A stretch of 29,278 bases of DNA from a virus, in the IMG/VR virus record IMGVR_UViG_3300042879_001403, positions 1-29,278 of that record; one strand, given 5' to 3'. Under the pieces are notes generated by a model. That model was not told the DNA's origin and searched no databases. It was given only the letters and a program-made list of their open reading frames with translations. The number at the start of each line of letters is the position of its first letter. The stretch's first letter is position 1. The translations under genes and the position numbers were made by a program. This document shows, one piece after another, positions 6,279-14,651 of this stretch.

Positions 6279-8777
6279 TTACGGTTGCGGGTTGATACCA
6301 GTGCCGGTGGAGACTTCGAACTTCTCTCCGGCGGCGATCTCGGCAGCGGCCAACTGCTTGGCCGTCTCGTTGTCCGAGGTGTTCATAAATACGCGGGCCT
6401 CGATGTCGTCCGCGGTGCGAGCGTTTTGGCTCTGCTCGCGTAGCTGTACCAGCGATGCTTCTTGCTGCAGTTCGGCCTGCTTCATCTGCAGCTCGGCTTG
6501 CTTGACTTGAGCGTCTTGCTGGGCCTTCTGCTGCTCGAGTTGGAGCTTGGCTTGGTCGGCTTGCGCCTTCATCTGCATCGCCATCTGATCGACCTGCGCA
6601 CGGAGCTGCGCCACCGCCATCGAGTTATCCGGCGGCATTTGCGGCTGCATGTACTGATCGGCCATCTGCTTGACCTGCCCCATAACCTGAGGCAAGAATC
6701 CGAGTTGTTTTTCGACCACAGACTGAACCTGCATGATGAAGTCGGCTTCCTGCATCGATTCAGCCGGAATGATGCCTTCTTCCGTGATACCCTGCAGACC
6801 CTTGTGAGCCTCGACTAGGTAGTAGTTGAGCAGGTGATCGCGCAGGTGCCCGAGTATTGAGGGCATGTACGTAGGCGCTATTGCAGGGTTACTACCCAAC
6901 ACAGGCGACTGAAGGAAGGCAAGATGCACACGGAGGTGCGCGATGTGATCCTGTTTGGGCAGCACGTAGATCGGCTGACCCATCGACGCGGCGACGTTCT
7001 CAGACACTGGATCACGGTCGTCTTCTCCTACCTTGGGCGCGAGTACATCGTCCGGCACTTTGAGCGCCGTGATGAACATTTCCTCAATTTTGCGCAAATT
7101 GTACATTTGCGGCATCATTGCGGAGCGTTGAATGAGCGCCTGAATCTGAGCGAACCGTTGGGTCTCGCTGAAAATGTTAGGGTCAGAGACCGGAATGACG
7201 TCCATCGGGCCGTCAAAGTCTGATGGCTCCACTTCCATATCGCCCGACTGGAGCTCGATGAGGTCCTCGGTCAAGTAAGCGGAGTTGAGCCGGTGCAATA
7301 CTTTGAGCACGCGGGCCATCGAGTTGTGCAGCCGCGAATGAATCGAGCTGAACACCACCATTCCCTGTTCAATCAGCGCGAGCGTCGTGCCGACCGGCTG
7401 GTTGGGGTTTTGGTCGGAGAGTTTCTCAAACGACGTCTGCACCACACCCTTGCCGGCATCTACGAGGAAGCCGAGCAACTGGAACAATACGGGCGACGGC
7501 GGGTTGAACGGCACCGGCATCGCGATCTTGCGGACGTCGTCAACATTGACGCCGCCTTCAATATCAACGATCTCGGTCGGCATCAGGTTGATAGTCTGCC
7601 CGTTGGGGCCACCCTTCAACTTGAGCATCGTCGGAATGTTCTGAATATGCGCCGAGTCAAGCAGAGCGCGGAGCGCACCGGTGGCCGCCCCCGACAGACT
7701 GCCGATCATGTGCGTCAGGCCGATGGCATACGCACCGCGCCAAGGGACGAACGGGAACTCGATAACCCATTCAAGTTCGTTACGCACCGGGTCGTTAGGT
7801 TCCCAGTTACGGTACAGCGCGAGTCCTTTACCGGTCGTTTTGTCAATGGTGAGTAGGTAAGGTACGGTGCCCTCGCCAAAGTCGAGGAACGTGCACACCT
7901 CGTAAACGGTGCGCAATCCGTCCTCGTTGTAGTTCATCTCTTGGCGGCCTTCGATCTTGTCGTTGGCTTTGCTCGCTTTTGAGAAGTCTATTTCACCCGG
8001 CGACCCCAAATCGACGTCGCGGTACATACCGGCTTCAACCCGGCGCTGGTATTCAAACTTGGTGATGTACTGCACGTGCGTTTTGCGCTCGGCAGTGTAG
8101 AAGTTGGTCGCGGCGAACGGCAAGTAAATGTCGTCAACCGGAATGAACTCGCAGGTGGGGCGCTGGCGGCGCTTATCCCACGTGAATTTCAGGTATTGCG
8201 ACCCACCGAGCGGGAGCTGCGTTGACAACTGTTCGAGCTCACCCCGGAACTCCGGGATCTGCTCGGTCAACTGCCAATTCATATAGTCCGTCTTACGCTT
8301 CGCCTTGGTGAGCACGTCAGGATCAGCGTTACCGACGATCTTGCTGCGCACCGGCCCGTTAGGAGGCATCATCTCCTTCATCATACGGGCAGAAAAGTCT
8401 ACGCAGGCCTCAATGAGCATCGGGTGAACGACCTTGGAGGCACCCGTGAATTGCGCCCCGCCCGGTGCGTCATCGCCGAGTCCGGTGCGTCGGAGACCTT
8501 CCTCGTACACTTCGTCACGACGCTTGCGTGCGTCTTTGTCACGCGAGATCTTGTCCAGCAAATCCTCGATTACAATACCGAGCTCGCGCTGGTCGACTTC
8601 CTCAATGATGTTAGCAAAGTGTTCGCTTTGCTGAACGGCGTCCATCTCGTTCTCGAGTTTGACGATAGCGCCGCCGTCGTCGGTGTCAATCACCTCGGCG
8701 GGGGCGTCCATTTCAATCTCGACCATTTCGGCCTGCATTGCGACGGGTTCTTCAGCCGGGTTCATCGGGTCAGCCAT
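6279..8777 (-). CDS. Portal protein
   Basis: An 832-residue protein forming the dodecameric DNA entry channel at one capsid vertex. Features of large portal proteins are visible: GGAQFTGASKVVHPMLIEAC and FSARMMKEMMPPNGPVRSKI (about 105-145), the segment with LPLGGSQYLKFTWDKR and CEFIPVDDIYLPFAATN, a beta-rich clip/wing part, and a long alanine/glutamine-rich C-terminal coiled coil (about 700-800), which could be a barrel extension. Length is greater than most portals (about 500-700), like P22-type portals. The gene overlaps the PcfJ-like gene by 8 bases. ATG 8777 has a GAGAG site upstream. Confidence 0.85.
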   Translation of the reverse strand: MADPMNPAEEPVAMQAEMVEIEMDAPAEVIDTDDGGAIVKLENEMDAVQQSEHFANIIEEVDQRELGIVIEDLLDKISRDKDARKRRDEVYEEGLRRTGLGDDAPGGAQFTGASKVVHPMLIEACVDFSARMMKEMMPPNGPVRSKIVGNADPDVLTKAKRKTDYMNWQLTEQIPEFRGELEQLSTQLPLGGSQYLKFTWDKRRQRPTCEFIPVDDIYLPFAATNFYTAERKTHVQYITKFEYQRRVEAGMYRDVDLGSPGEIDFSKASKANDKIEGRQEMNYNEDGLRTVYEVCTFLDFGEGTVPYLLTIDKTTGKGLALYRNWEPNDPVRNELEWVIEFPFVPWRGAYAIGLTHMIGSLSGAATGALRALLDSAHIQNIPTMLKLKGGPNGQTINLMPTEIVDIEGGVNVDDVRKIAMPVPFNPPSPVLFQLLGFLVDAGKGVVQTSFEKLSDQNPNQPVGTTLALIEQGMVVFSSIHSRLHNSMARVLKVLHRLNSAYLTEDLIELQSGDMEVEPSDFDGPMDVIPVSDPNIFSETQRFAQIQALIQRSAMMPQMYNLRKIEEMFITALKVPDDVLAPKVGEDDRDPVSENVAASMGQPIYVLPKQDHIAHLRVHLAFLQSPVLGSNPAIAPTYMPSILGHLRDHLLNYYLVEAHKGLQGITEEGIIPAESMQEADFIMQVQSVVEKQLGFLPQVMGQVKQMADQYMQPQMPPDNSMAVAQLRAQVDQMAMQMKAQADQAKLQLEQQKAQQDAQVKQAELQMKQAELQQEASLVQLREQSQNARTADDIEARVFMNTSDNETAKQLAAAEIAAGEKFEVSTGTGINPQP

Positions 8778-11361
8778 TGAGTTTCTCTCTTACTCGGTTG
8801 ACGATCTCATCAACGACCGCCGGATTATAACCTACTTTGCCGCCTGCCGCCATTTTCACCGCGCCGCCATGAGCAAACTCGGGCGCAGGGAAACCCTGAG
8901 CGGTACCTTTGTCAAACCATTCTGACAACCGTTTGTGTTCATCTTCCGTTAAGAAGTAATCGCCCGCTTCGGAGCGTAACGCTGGTGGTTTGTTGCCGGT
9001 TCGCTTTAACGCAGCGATCATCATGTTATCCTTAGGTAACTTGACGAATCCGGTGTTCCTCTCATCTCCGGCAATTTCATATTTGCCCGACCGGATAAAG
9101 TCCTGCACGAGCGGGATGTCTTCCGGTTGAGGTTTCCGGTTATTAGCGCCTTTGACTTGGATGATCTGCATCGGCAGGTCGGGTAACACGTTACCCTCTT
9201 CGTCTACGAACCCCTGCTTGTATAATATCTCCATCTTGGCGTTGTCGTCAAGATCCGCGGTGTTTGGGTCGGTATCAATCTGCTGCTTGGCCTGTTCAAA
9301 CGTCATTTTCTGGTTAGAGTTAGGCTGCACTTCAATCGTCACCCGCGGACGACCATCGTAATCGCGCAGGCTGAAGATGCGACTGCGACCCTGCACGACG
9401 TCCTCGCAGTAACCGCCGACGCAATGTTGGAGCATTTCGCCTTCGTACTTGAGTGCGTCGGCGAGTGCTTTTTTGCGTTCTTCCCGCTTGTACAGGTTGC
9501 GCGCTTCTTCCGGTGTAGCGCCTGCGGAGACCGACTGCCCGGTCTTTTGGTCAATAATACCGTGCAAACTGGGATAACCGGATACAGGGCCGGGGCCGTG
9601 ACCGGGTTCAAATTCTGGCTCCGGCATCTTGAGCTCAACCCACTTGAGTCCCTGCTCGGGATACTCTTTCACGGGCACCGTAGCGATGTTACCAGCGCGG
9701 GCCGCGTTGACTTCGGTTGCGCGGGTGGCGCGGAACGCATTGATGTCGTCGACGAGTTTAGAAGCCTGAGCCATGTTGAGCATCTTCAACTTGTCTGGCG
9801 TGATCTTAAGCGCGTCGGGTAGGTCGCTTTCTGGGTCGAGCGCGTTGCGGAGCTCGTCACGCATGTGACCGAAGCCAAGGTCGTCAAACTGACCCCGATC
9901 AACCTGATACACCCGCGTTTCGGGCGGTACTTTGGTCAACCACGGGTTTTCTTCTATTTTAGCATTCAACTCTTTTGTAGAATACAATTGGGGATCGATC
10001 AGAACACGCGCTCTCGTAGGCCGGATTGACATGTCGGCCATGTTCTCCCAACCCTTACCCAGCGGCGTCTCGCCGATACCCTGAACCTCGTACCCCATTC
10101 GCTCCCGCATATCAGGGACACTTTCCGGCACCCACCGGTTAGCCAACTCGAGTTCTCGCGGATTGATGTGTGAGCCCGACTGCCTAGCGATATAGTCTCG
10201 CTCGCGACGTAACTCGCGCAACCGGGCTTGCGACCGGGTGAGCATCTCCGGCGTGAACCCGCGCTCGGCGCGAGCCTTTTCAAGATCCAGCATCGCTTTG
10301 TTAATCTGCTGGTCTTTTTGCTCAAGCAATTGCTTTTTCTTGACCGCGAACTGGTCAATCTGTTTACGAATCGGGTCGTCAGGTGACGCCATCTCGCTCT
10401 TGACGTACTTGGCGAGCTTTTGGTCGAGCCATGTATCAAGCGCCGCGTTGCGGGTTTCGCTTTCAATCTCTTGTTGTAGGCCGTACGCGGCATCGTTGTT
10501 ACGCGGATCGTCAAGATCTAATTTGTTTAGCTGCGCTCGGTAACTGTCGACGAGTTCTTGCGGAGTTTGCGGTTTAGGCAAAGCCAAATTGATCCACTGG
10601 TAGTATGCGTCGGGATCTGTTTCACGAGCAGAGTCAAGCCAAGCCGGGGTTATTAATGCAGGAAGCCGCTTAGGTGTCTTGATGTTACCCACCGTCTTTT
10701 CAACCGCACCGGCAGGCCAGTTGCCACCCTTGGGCTTGATGACTTGCGTAGTGGGAACGGTTTTGCCTACCCCGCGTGTGGGGTCGAGGAGCATCTCCGC
10801 GGTCAACTGCGCACCAAACTGCCCGGCAGACTCCGGGGTCGCGGCGGCCACCTTGGCGGGTAGCTGCTTGGCCGACTCCACCCCGCTCAACACCATGTCC
10901 CGCAACCCGGCAGGTAGCTGCTTGAGCAGCGCGATCTGCTCGGCGGGCTCTAACTGGTACAGGTACGTGTTGAGCGCGCTCAGCATGTCAACGTAACCGG
11001 TGGCGACGCCTTGGGCCGCACCCGGGAGTGACTTGAGGAACGAGCTGCCGAACCGAGCAAGACGGTCGTCGGGCCGTTGACCCGGCGCTCGATAGCCCGT
11101 GGCGCGGTCAGCCGGGAGCACCGGGCCGCCCTCAGCGTAACCCTCGGCTTCTTTGAGTATACGCATAAGCTCACCCCCGTCAAGGGTACGGAACATTTCG
11201 CGGGCCTTGGCCTCGCTACCGTACTTCTTGATGAGCGCTTTGAGTATGCGTGCGTTCAGTTGGTCGTAGCCGCCCTCGACCGCACCGCCCTCAGCCATAT
11301 TGCGGGCTTTGAACTCGCCCACGATACGCTCAACACGCTCGCGGTCGTAGCCGCTCACCAC
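8770..11361 (-). CDS. Large protein with PcfJ-like domain (probable polyvalent/injected protein)
   Basis: An 863-residue protein. Residues about 640-745 match the PcfJ-like domain: LQHCVGGYCEDVVQGRSRIF then SLRDYDGRPRVTIEV and later IIQVKGANNRKP. PcfJ-like domains occur in the large polyvalent proteins of phages and conjugative elements, which are thought to enter the recipient cell with the DNA. The rest is mostly helical and charged, with no protease or polymerase motif that I can recognise. Short AEGGAV/AEGGPV/AHGGAV motifs appear near both ends. It sits between terminase and portal. GTG 11361 and GTG 11358 are both possible starts; the latter makes a GTGA overlap with the upstream stop. 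An ejection-protein role is inference. Confidence 0.75.
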   Translation of the reverse strand: MVSGYDRERVERIVGEFKARNMAEGGAVEGGYDQLNARILKALIKKYGSEAKAREMFRTLDGGELMRILKEAEGYAEGGPVLPADRATGYRAPGQRPDDRLARFGSSFLKSLPGAAQGVATGYVDMLSALNTYLYQLEPAEQIALLKQLPAGLRDMVLSGVESAKQLPAKVAAATPESAGQFGAQLTAEMLLDPTRGVGKTVPTTQVIKPKGGNWPAGAVEKTVGNIKTPKRLPALITPAWLDSARETDPDAYYQWINLALPKPQTPQELVDSYRAQLNKLDLDDPRNNDAAYGLQQEIESETRNAALDTWLDQKLAKYVKSEMASPDDPIRKQIDQFAVKKKQLLEQKDQQINKAMLDLEKARAERGFTPEMLTRSQARLRELRRERDYIARQSGSHINPRELELANRWVPESVPDMRERMGYEVQGIGETPLGKGWENMADMSIRPTRARVLIDPQLYSTKELNAKIEENPWLTKVPPETRVYQVDRGQFDDLGFGHMRDELRNALDPESDLPDALKITPDKLKMLNMAQASKLVDDINAFRATRATEVNAARAGNIATVPVKEYPEQGLKWVELKMPEPEFEPGHGPGPVSGYPSLHGIIDQKTGQSVSAGATPEEARNLYKREERKKALADALKYEGEMLQHCVGGYCEDVVQGRSRIFSLRDYDGRPRVTIEVQPNSNQKMTFEQAKQQIDTDPNTADLDDNAKMEILYKQGFVDEEGNVLPDLPMQIIQVKGANNRKPQPEDIPLVQDFIRSGKYEIAGDERNTGFVKLPKDNMMIAALKRTGNKPPALRSEAGDYFLTEDEHKRLSEWFDKGTAQGFPAPEFAHGGAVKMAAGGKVGYNPAVVDEIVNRVREKLNG

Positions 11362-11630
11362 TTCACCTTGTTCGCCCAGTACGCTGCGGAGCTCGGCCCC
11401 TTGGCGATGTTCTTTGAGTGGCGCGCCTTGAACGATTTACGCTTTTGGGTCATGCGGTCGGACTCACCCGACTTTGGCTTACCCGCGGTTGAGGCACCCT
11501 GCTCGCCAAAACGGATGATCCGCTCTTGGCCGTCGTAACACGCTTTGACGACATGCGACTTGTCAGGATGCGACGGGGTGCGCCGCGGCTTGTTGCAAGC
11601 CAGCGACGCCTTGTCAACTCGGCTAGCCAC
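11355..11630 (-). CDS. Small basic conserved phage protein
   Basis: A 91-residue protein from GTG 11630, reading (M)ASRVDKASLACNKPRRTPSH and later ERIIRFGEQGASTAGKPKSG, MTQKRKSFKARHSKNIAKG and AAYWANKVKW. This basic, conserved-looking pattern recurs in phages, but I know of no proven function. The conserved-looking frame begins at this GTG, which overlaps the upstream stop. Two further in-frame starts, TTG 11660 and GTG 11645, would add residues lying inside the preceding gene, so I prefer 11630. A nucleic-acid-binding role is possible from its charge. Confidence 0.6.
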   Translation of the reverse strand: MASRVDKASLACNKPRRTPSHPDKSHVVKACYDGQERIIRFGEQGASTAGKPKSGESDRMTQKRKSFKARHSKNIAKGPSSAAYWANKVKW

Positions 11631-11793
11631 GCTTGCGGGCCGCACGCATATTGTCGACAAGGTTCGGGTAGGGTCGCCCCGCCGCCTTAGCCGCCGCCTT
11701 CGCGCTCGACTTCTGGCTTGAGCTCAGGGGCTTCGACTCGCCGAGGCCTTTCGGTCGCGATTTGTCCCATACCTGCTTTTTGGCCTTGCTCAT
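11623..11793 (-). CDS. Small lysine/alanine-rich protein (56 aa)
   Basis: ATG at 11793 opens 56 codons ending with TAG at 11623: MSKAKKQVWDKSRPKGLGES, then a K/A-rich stretch (SSAKAAAKAAGRPYPN) and a basic end (AARKRG). The start overlaps the stop of the upstream 141-residue gene by 4 bases. Net charge is strongly positive. It may bind DNA or be a small head protein, but nothing decides between these. It is real by frame packing and coupling rather than by family recognition. Confidence 0.55.
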   Translation of the reverse strand: MSKAKKQVWDKSRPKGLGESKPLSSSQKSSAKAAAKAAGRPYPNLVDNMRAARKRG

Positions 11794-12215
11794 GCTGCAC
11801 CTCGCTTGGCTTGGACGACGTCGTCGCCCTTGGTTACGGTCACATGGTCGCCCTCGACGTCGACTCGCATCGGCATCTCTTTGCGGTCGAGTTTGTCGAG
11901 CTTGGCGATCAGGTCTTTGATGACCAGGAACTCCGGCTTGTCTTCCTTCTCGGTCGCGCCAGCGATTGACGCCAGCATGCTGATGAGCGCCGTCAGGCTG
12001 GCTCCGAGCAGGCCCATCACCGCGGCGATCTTTTCGCCCTCTAGTGCGAGGCTACTCAGCACGCCGATGACGACGATCGCCGTGATGTACTTGAGCCCAT
12101 CTTTACCGATCGCTTTACCCGCGACGTCTTTGGCCGAGGACTGAGCCTCCAGCCGGTTGAGCTCGGCTTGTACCTGCGCCTTGAACAGCTCGAGGTCTGT
12201 GGTCGGTTCAGTCAC
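11790..12215 (-). CDS. Two-helix membrane protein, possible holin-like
   Basis: A 141-residue protein from GTG 12215, which overlaps the upstream stop and has AAGGAG ten bases away. After a charged N-terminal helix, two hydrophobic segments are visible (about 49-66, YITAIVVIGVLSSLAL, and 71-97, IAAVMGLLGASLTALISMLA), followed by a charged helix and a hydrophilic tail. Two membrane helices and a charged tail fit a holin or other small membrane protein. No endolysin lies beside it in this window, so a lysis role is only a suggestion. Confidence 0.5.
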   Translation of the reverse strand: MTEPTTDLELFKAQVQAELNRLEAQSSAKDVAGKAIGKDGLKYITAIVVIGVLSSLALEGEKIAAVMGLLGASLTALISMLASIAGATEKEDKPEFLVIKDLIAKLDKLDRKEMPMRVDVEGDHVTVTKGDDVVQAKRGAA

Positions 12216-12495
12216 GGTTGCGCTGCTCCTTGATGAATGCGTCGAGCTTGCCGTCAAGTCGGTCAAGGCGGTCGAGCACGCGGTTGATGTCGTTGTGTAC
12301 GTCGGCCTTGGTGACGTACTCCTTGGCGACTTCCTCGCGGGTGCGGTTGAGCAGGATGGTTACCCGGCCCAGCTCACCCCGCGCTGCTTCAATCTCGCGC
12401 TTGGTGTCTTCAATCTCTTTGTCTTTCACTTTCACTGCCCAGCCCAGTAGCGCCATGAGCAGTGTCAGCATTGCGTTCCACACCATCAACTCCAC
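12208..12495 (-). CDS. Membrane-anchored coiled-coil protein
   Basis: A 95-residue protein from GTG 12495, chosen because AAGGAG lies six bases upstream; a longer frame to 12558 lacks such a site. Residues 1-23 (MELMVWNAMLTLLMALLGWA) form one N-terminal membrane helix, followed by a long heptad-containing helix (KDKEIEDTKREIEAARGEL and DRLDRLDGKLDAFIKEQ). This layout matches i-spanin-like or other membrane-tethered phage proteins. It is next to a second membrane protein, so the pair may act in lysis. That is inference. Confidence 0.5.
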   Translation of the reverse strand: MELMVWNAMLTLLMALLGWAVKVKDKEIEDTKREIEAARGELGRVTILLNRTREEVAKEYVTKADVHNDINRVLDRLDRLDGKLDAFIKEQRNRD

Positions 12496-12505
12496 GCGGG
12501 TCTCC

Positions 12506-14101
12506 TTACGCTGCGTATGGGTTAACGCGCTCACGGCGCACCGGGGGCGGCGCGTCAACGTCGCGCGCCTTGGGCAGCTCGAACCACCCGGAGTCTCGCA
12601 GGTAGATGACCGCTTGGGTGAAAGTGTCTACGTAGTCGTCGTGCTCGGCCACTGGGAACTTCCCAAGTTGTTTGACGAACCCTGCCGCCCAGCTCGCCGG
12701 ATGACCGGGGTTCTTGCTGGACTCGGGGATCCACAGTATACCGAGTTCGAGCGTCGGCGCGGCTTGGTGCGCACGGCTGATCTTGTCGGCTGCGCCGGGA
12801 TTATAACCGATTGCTGGAACCTTGGCAAGTCGGAGGTCTTGCAGGAGTGATTGACCACTCGCCTTGGCCTCCACGAGTATGCGGTCGGGCCGCCTTGCGC
12901 GGTTGAACGCGCTGTCCTTGGTCATACCGCCGTACTCGGTGCCCCAATCCTTGATTGCGCGAGACCGCAGGTCGGGGTAGGACAGGTGCTCGTCCCACGC
13001 ATCAATCAACATCGCTTGACGCTGGCCCTCAAACGTGAACATCGCCCACACCGTACAGGCCGTTGGGTCGCCGCTCGTCTTCTCGGTGAACGCACAGTCA
13101 TACGACTGCAGTATGTACTCAAACTGCGGCAGCGCCTTGTCATGCGGCCAGAGCCGGAAGTGCGTGGTCTTGAGGATACCACCCTCGGCCGGGGTGGGGT
13201 CTTGCTGTAACTGACCCGCTGCTCCGTACACGCCGAGCAGCTGTTTGAGCTCGGTGACTTCCTTCTCGCCGAACCGCTCGGGGCAGATGAGCTCGCCGAC
13301 CTTCTTGCGCGGGTCGTAGGGGCCGAGGCTCGTCTTGCGCCGCTTGCCGTCCCACTCCGCGGGGATGCACAGGTGCTCCCACCCGCCGATGTCCTCAAGT
13401 ATGTGACCACTGATGTCGCGCTCGTGTAGGCGCTGCATGATGGTGACCATCGCATCACGCTTGGGATCGTTGAGTCGGGTCGACCATACGACGTCAAACC
13501 ACTCGAGCGCCGACTCACGTATGACGTCGGACTGCGCCTCTTGTGCCGAGTGAGGGTCGTCGAGTATCAGGCGGGAGCCGCCTTCACCGGTCGCCGTACC
13601 ACCCACGCTGGTGGCCAGCCGGTAGCCGGTCTTGTCGTTCTCAAACCGCTGCTTCGCGTTCTGATCGCCAGCGAGCTCGAACAGATGCCCCCACCGCTCC
13701 TGATACCAAGGACTCTGCACCAACCGGCGCGCCTTCAGGTTATCGCGGATGGACAGGTTGCCGGAGTACGACGCACACAAGAACTTCTGCTCGGGCTGGG
13801 CGCACCACTCCCACATCGGCCACATGACGCTGACGATGGTCGACTTGCTGTGCCGCGGCGGGATGTTGACCAAGAGCTTGCGTATGTCCCCAGCAGACAC
13901 CGCCTCAAGATGCTCACAGATCTCCTCGATATGCCACGAGGGGATAAAGGGCACACCGGGCTCCACCACCGGCCAGCTCTGACGCACAAACTCGTAGAGC
14001 TTGGCTGAGGCCAGCCGCCGCTCCTTCTCCCGCCGCACCATGTCAAGCATGACGGCAGGGGTCATCGCGCCGGTAGCGGTGGCTTGGGGGGCGGCAGCCA
14101 T
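12506..14101 (-). CDS. terL: Terminase large subunit
   Basis: A 531-residue DNA packaging motor. The N-terminal ATPase has a Walker A-like PPRHSKST (80-87), Walker B LILDDPHS (178-185) and the segment TGEGGSR before it. The C-terminal RNase H-like nuclease has acidic residues in YDCAF (D335), the VEAKASG motif (410-416) and HDDYVDTF (487-494, D488, D489, D492). It translocates DNA into the prohead through the portal and cuts concatemers. The gene lies 9 bases after the small-subunit stop. A TerL-TerS order next to portal is standard. Confidence 0.95.
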   Translation of the reverse strand: MAAAPQATATGAMTPAVMLDMVRREKERRLASAKLYEFVRQSWPVVEPGVPFIPSWHIEEICEHLEAVSAGDIRKLLVNIPPRHSKSTIVSVMWPMWEWCAQPEQKFLCASYSGNLSIRDNLKARRLVQSPWYQERWGHLFELAGDQNAKQRFENDKTGYRLATSVGGTATGEGGSRLILDDPHSAQEAQSDVIRESALEWFDVVWSTRLNDPKRDAMVTIMQRLHERDISGHILEDIGGWEHLCIPAEWDGKRRKTSLGPYDPRKKVGELICPERFGEKEVTELKQLLGVYGAAGQLQQDPTPAEGGILKTTHFRLWPHDKALPQFEYILQSYDCAFTEKTSGDPTACTVWAMFTFEGQRQAMLIDAWDEHLSYPDLRSRAIKDWGTEYGGMTKDSAFNRARRPDRILVEAKASGQSLLQDLRLAKVPAIGYNPGAADKISRAHQAAPTLELGILWIPESSKNPGHPASWAAGFVKQLGKFPVAEHDDYVDTFTQAVIYLRDSGWFELPKARDVDAPPPVRRERVNPYAA

Positions 14102-14110
14102 GGAGTGAGG

Positions 14111-14608
14111 TTACGCCTCGGTGGGAGATGTGGAGGCTTTAGCGAGTAGACGCTGCATGTTCTCTAACTCCTCGTCCGACAGGTTCTTCATGTCGATCGC
14201 CGCCAGTGCGATGGGGCCGCCCCCCGCGCCGGTGTGTTCGTTTGTGACGCGGTCGCCGTAGTCCCGCGGTGCGATAGCCTTGGCGCGCCACCGGTAATGG
14301 TGCGCGAGCTCTCGTGCCTTCTCTAACGCGAACCGGTCGGGGGCTGACGCAATCACCTCCTCCGCTTTCTGATCCCAGAGACGGGCCGAGAGGACGCGAG
14401 CGGCTCGTGCGCGTGCGGAGCGTTGAGGATCTTCCTCAATCCACCAGATCAGAGTAGACACATCCACGCCGACTCGAGCAGCGATACCACGCAGGCTGTC
14501 GCCGCCGACAATGTCCGAGCAGATAGCATCGATGCTGTACGCAGTGAGCTTGTTCTGCGCAACGGGCGGGGGGCCGGGCTTCTTACGAGCAGGGGTGGGA
14601 GTATTCAT
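14111..14608 (-). CDS. terS: Terminase small subunit (HTH DNA-recognition)
   Basis: A 165-residue protein from ATG 14608 (a TTG nine bases earlier is possible). After a proline/lysine-rich N-terminus, residues 30-65 form a helix-turn-helix: DAICSDIVGGDSLRGIAARV and GVDVSTLIWWIEED. The central part contains helices with EKARELAHHYRWRAKAIAPR, typical of small terminases of this kind, and the C-terminus has a short acidic helix. It recognises viral DNA and guides the large subunit. It begins the late operon, right beside the iteron-like array, which might include its target. Confidence 0.8.
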   Translation of the reverse strand: MNTPTPARKKPGPPPVAQNKLTAYSIDAICSDIVGGDSLRGIAARVGVDVSTLIWWIEEDPQRSARARAARVLSARLWDQKAEEVIASAPDRFALEKARELAHHYRWRAKAIAPRDYGDRVTNEHTGAGGGPIALAAIDMKNLSDEELENMQRLLAKASTSPTEA

Positions 14609-14616
14609 AGCAGGCA

Positions 14617-14645
14617 ATTATAACCTCATTGCGTCGAGCAGCCAA
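14617..14645 (-). promoter_or_regulatory. Late-operon promoter ahead of the terminase genes
   Basis: On the minus strand TTGGCT (14645-14640), a 17-base spacer and TATAAT (14622-14617). The -10 box ends only 8 bases before the small-terminase ATG at 14608, so transcripts would begin at or next to the ATG. The nearby TTGATCGTTCG repeat lies just upstream of the -35. Confidence 0.55.
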
Positions 14646-14651
14646 AGTGAT

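Noticed and set aside
11355-11660. TTG start at 11660 for the small basic protein
   Set aside because: GTG 11630 fits the conserved-looking start and overlaps the upstream stop; the extra N-terminal residues lie in another gene.
12801-12806. TATAAT-like sequence inside the terminase gene
   Set aside because: It is in coding sequence with no supporting -35 or nearby start codon in an intergenic gap.
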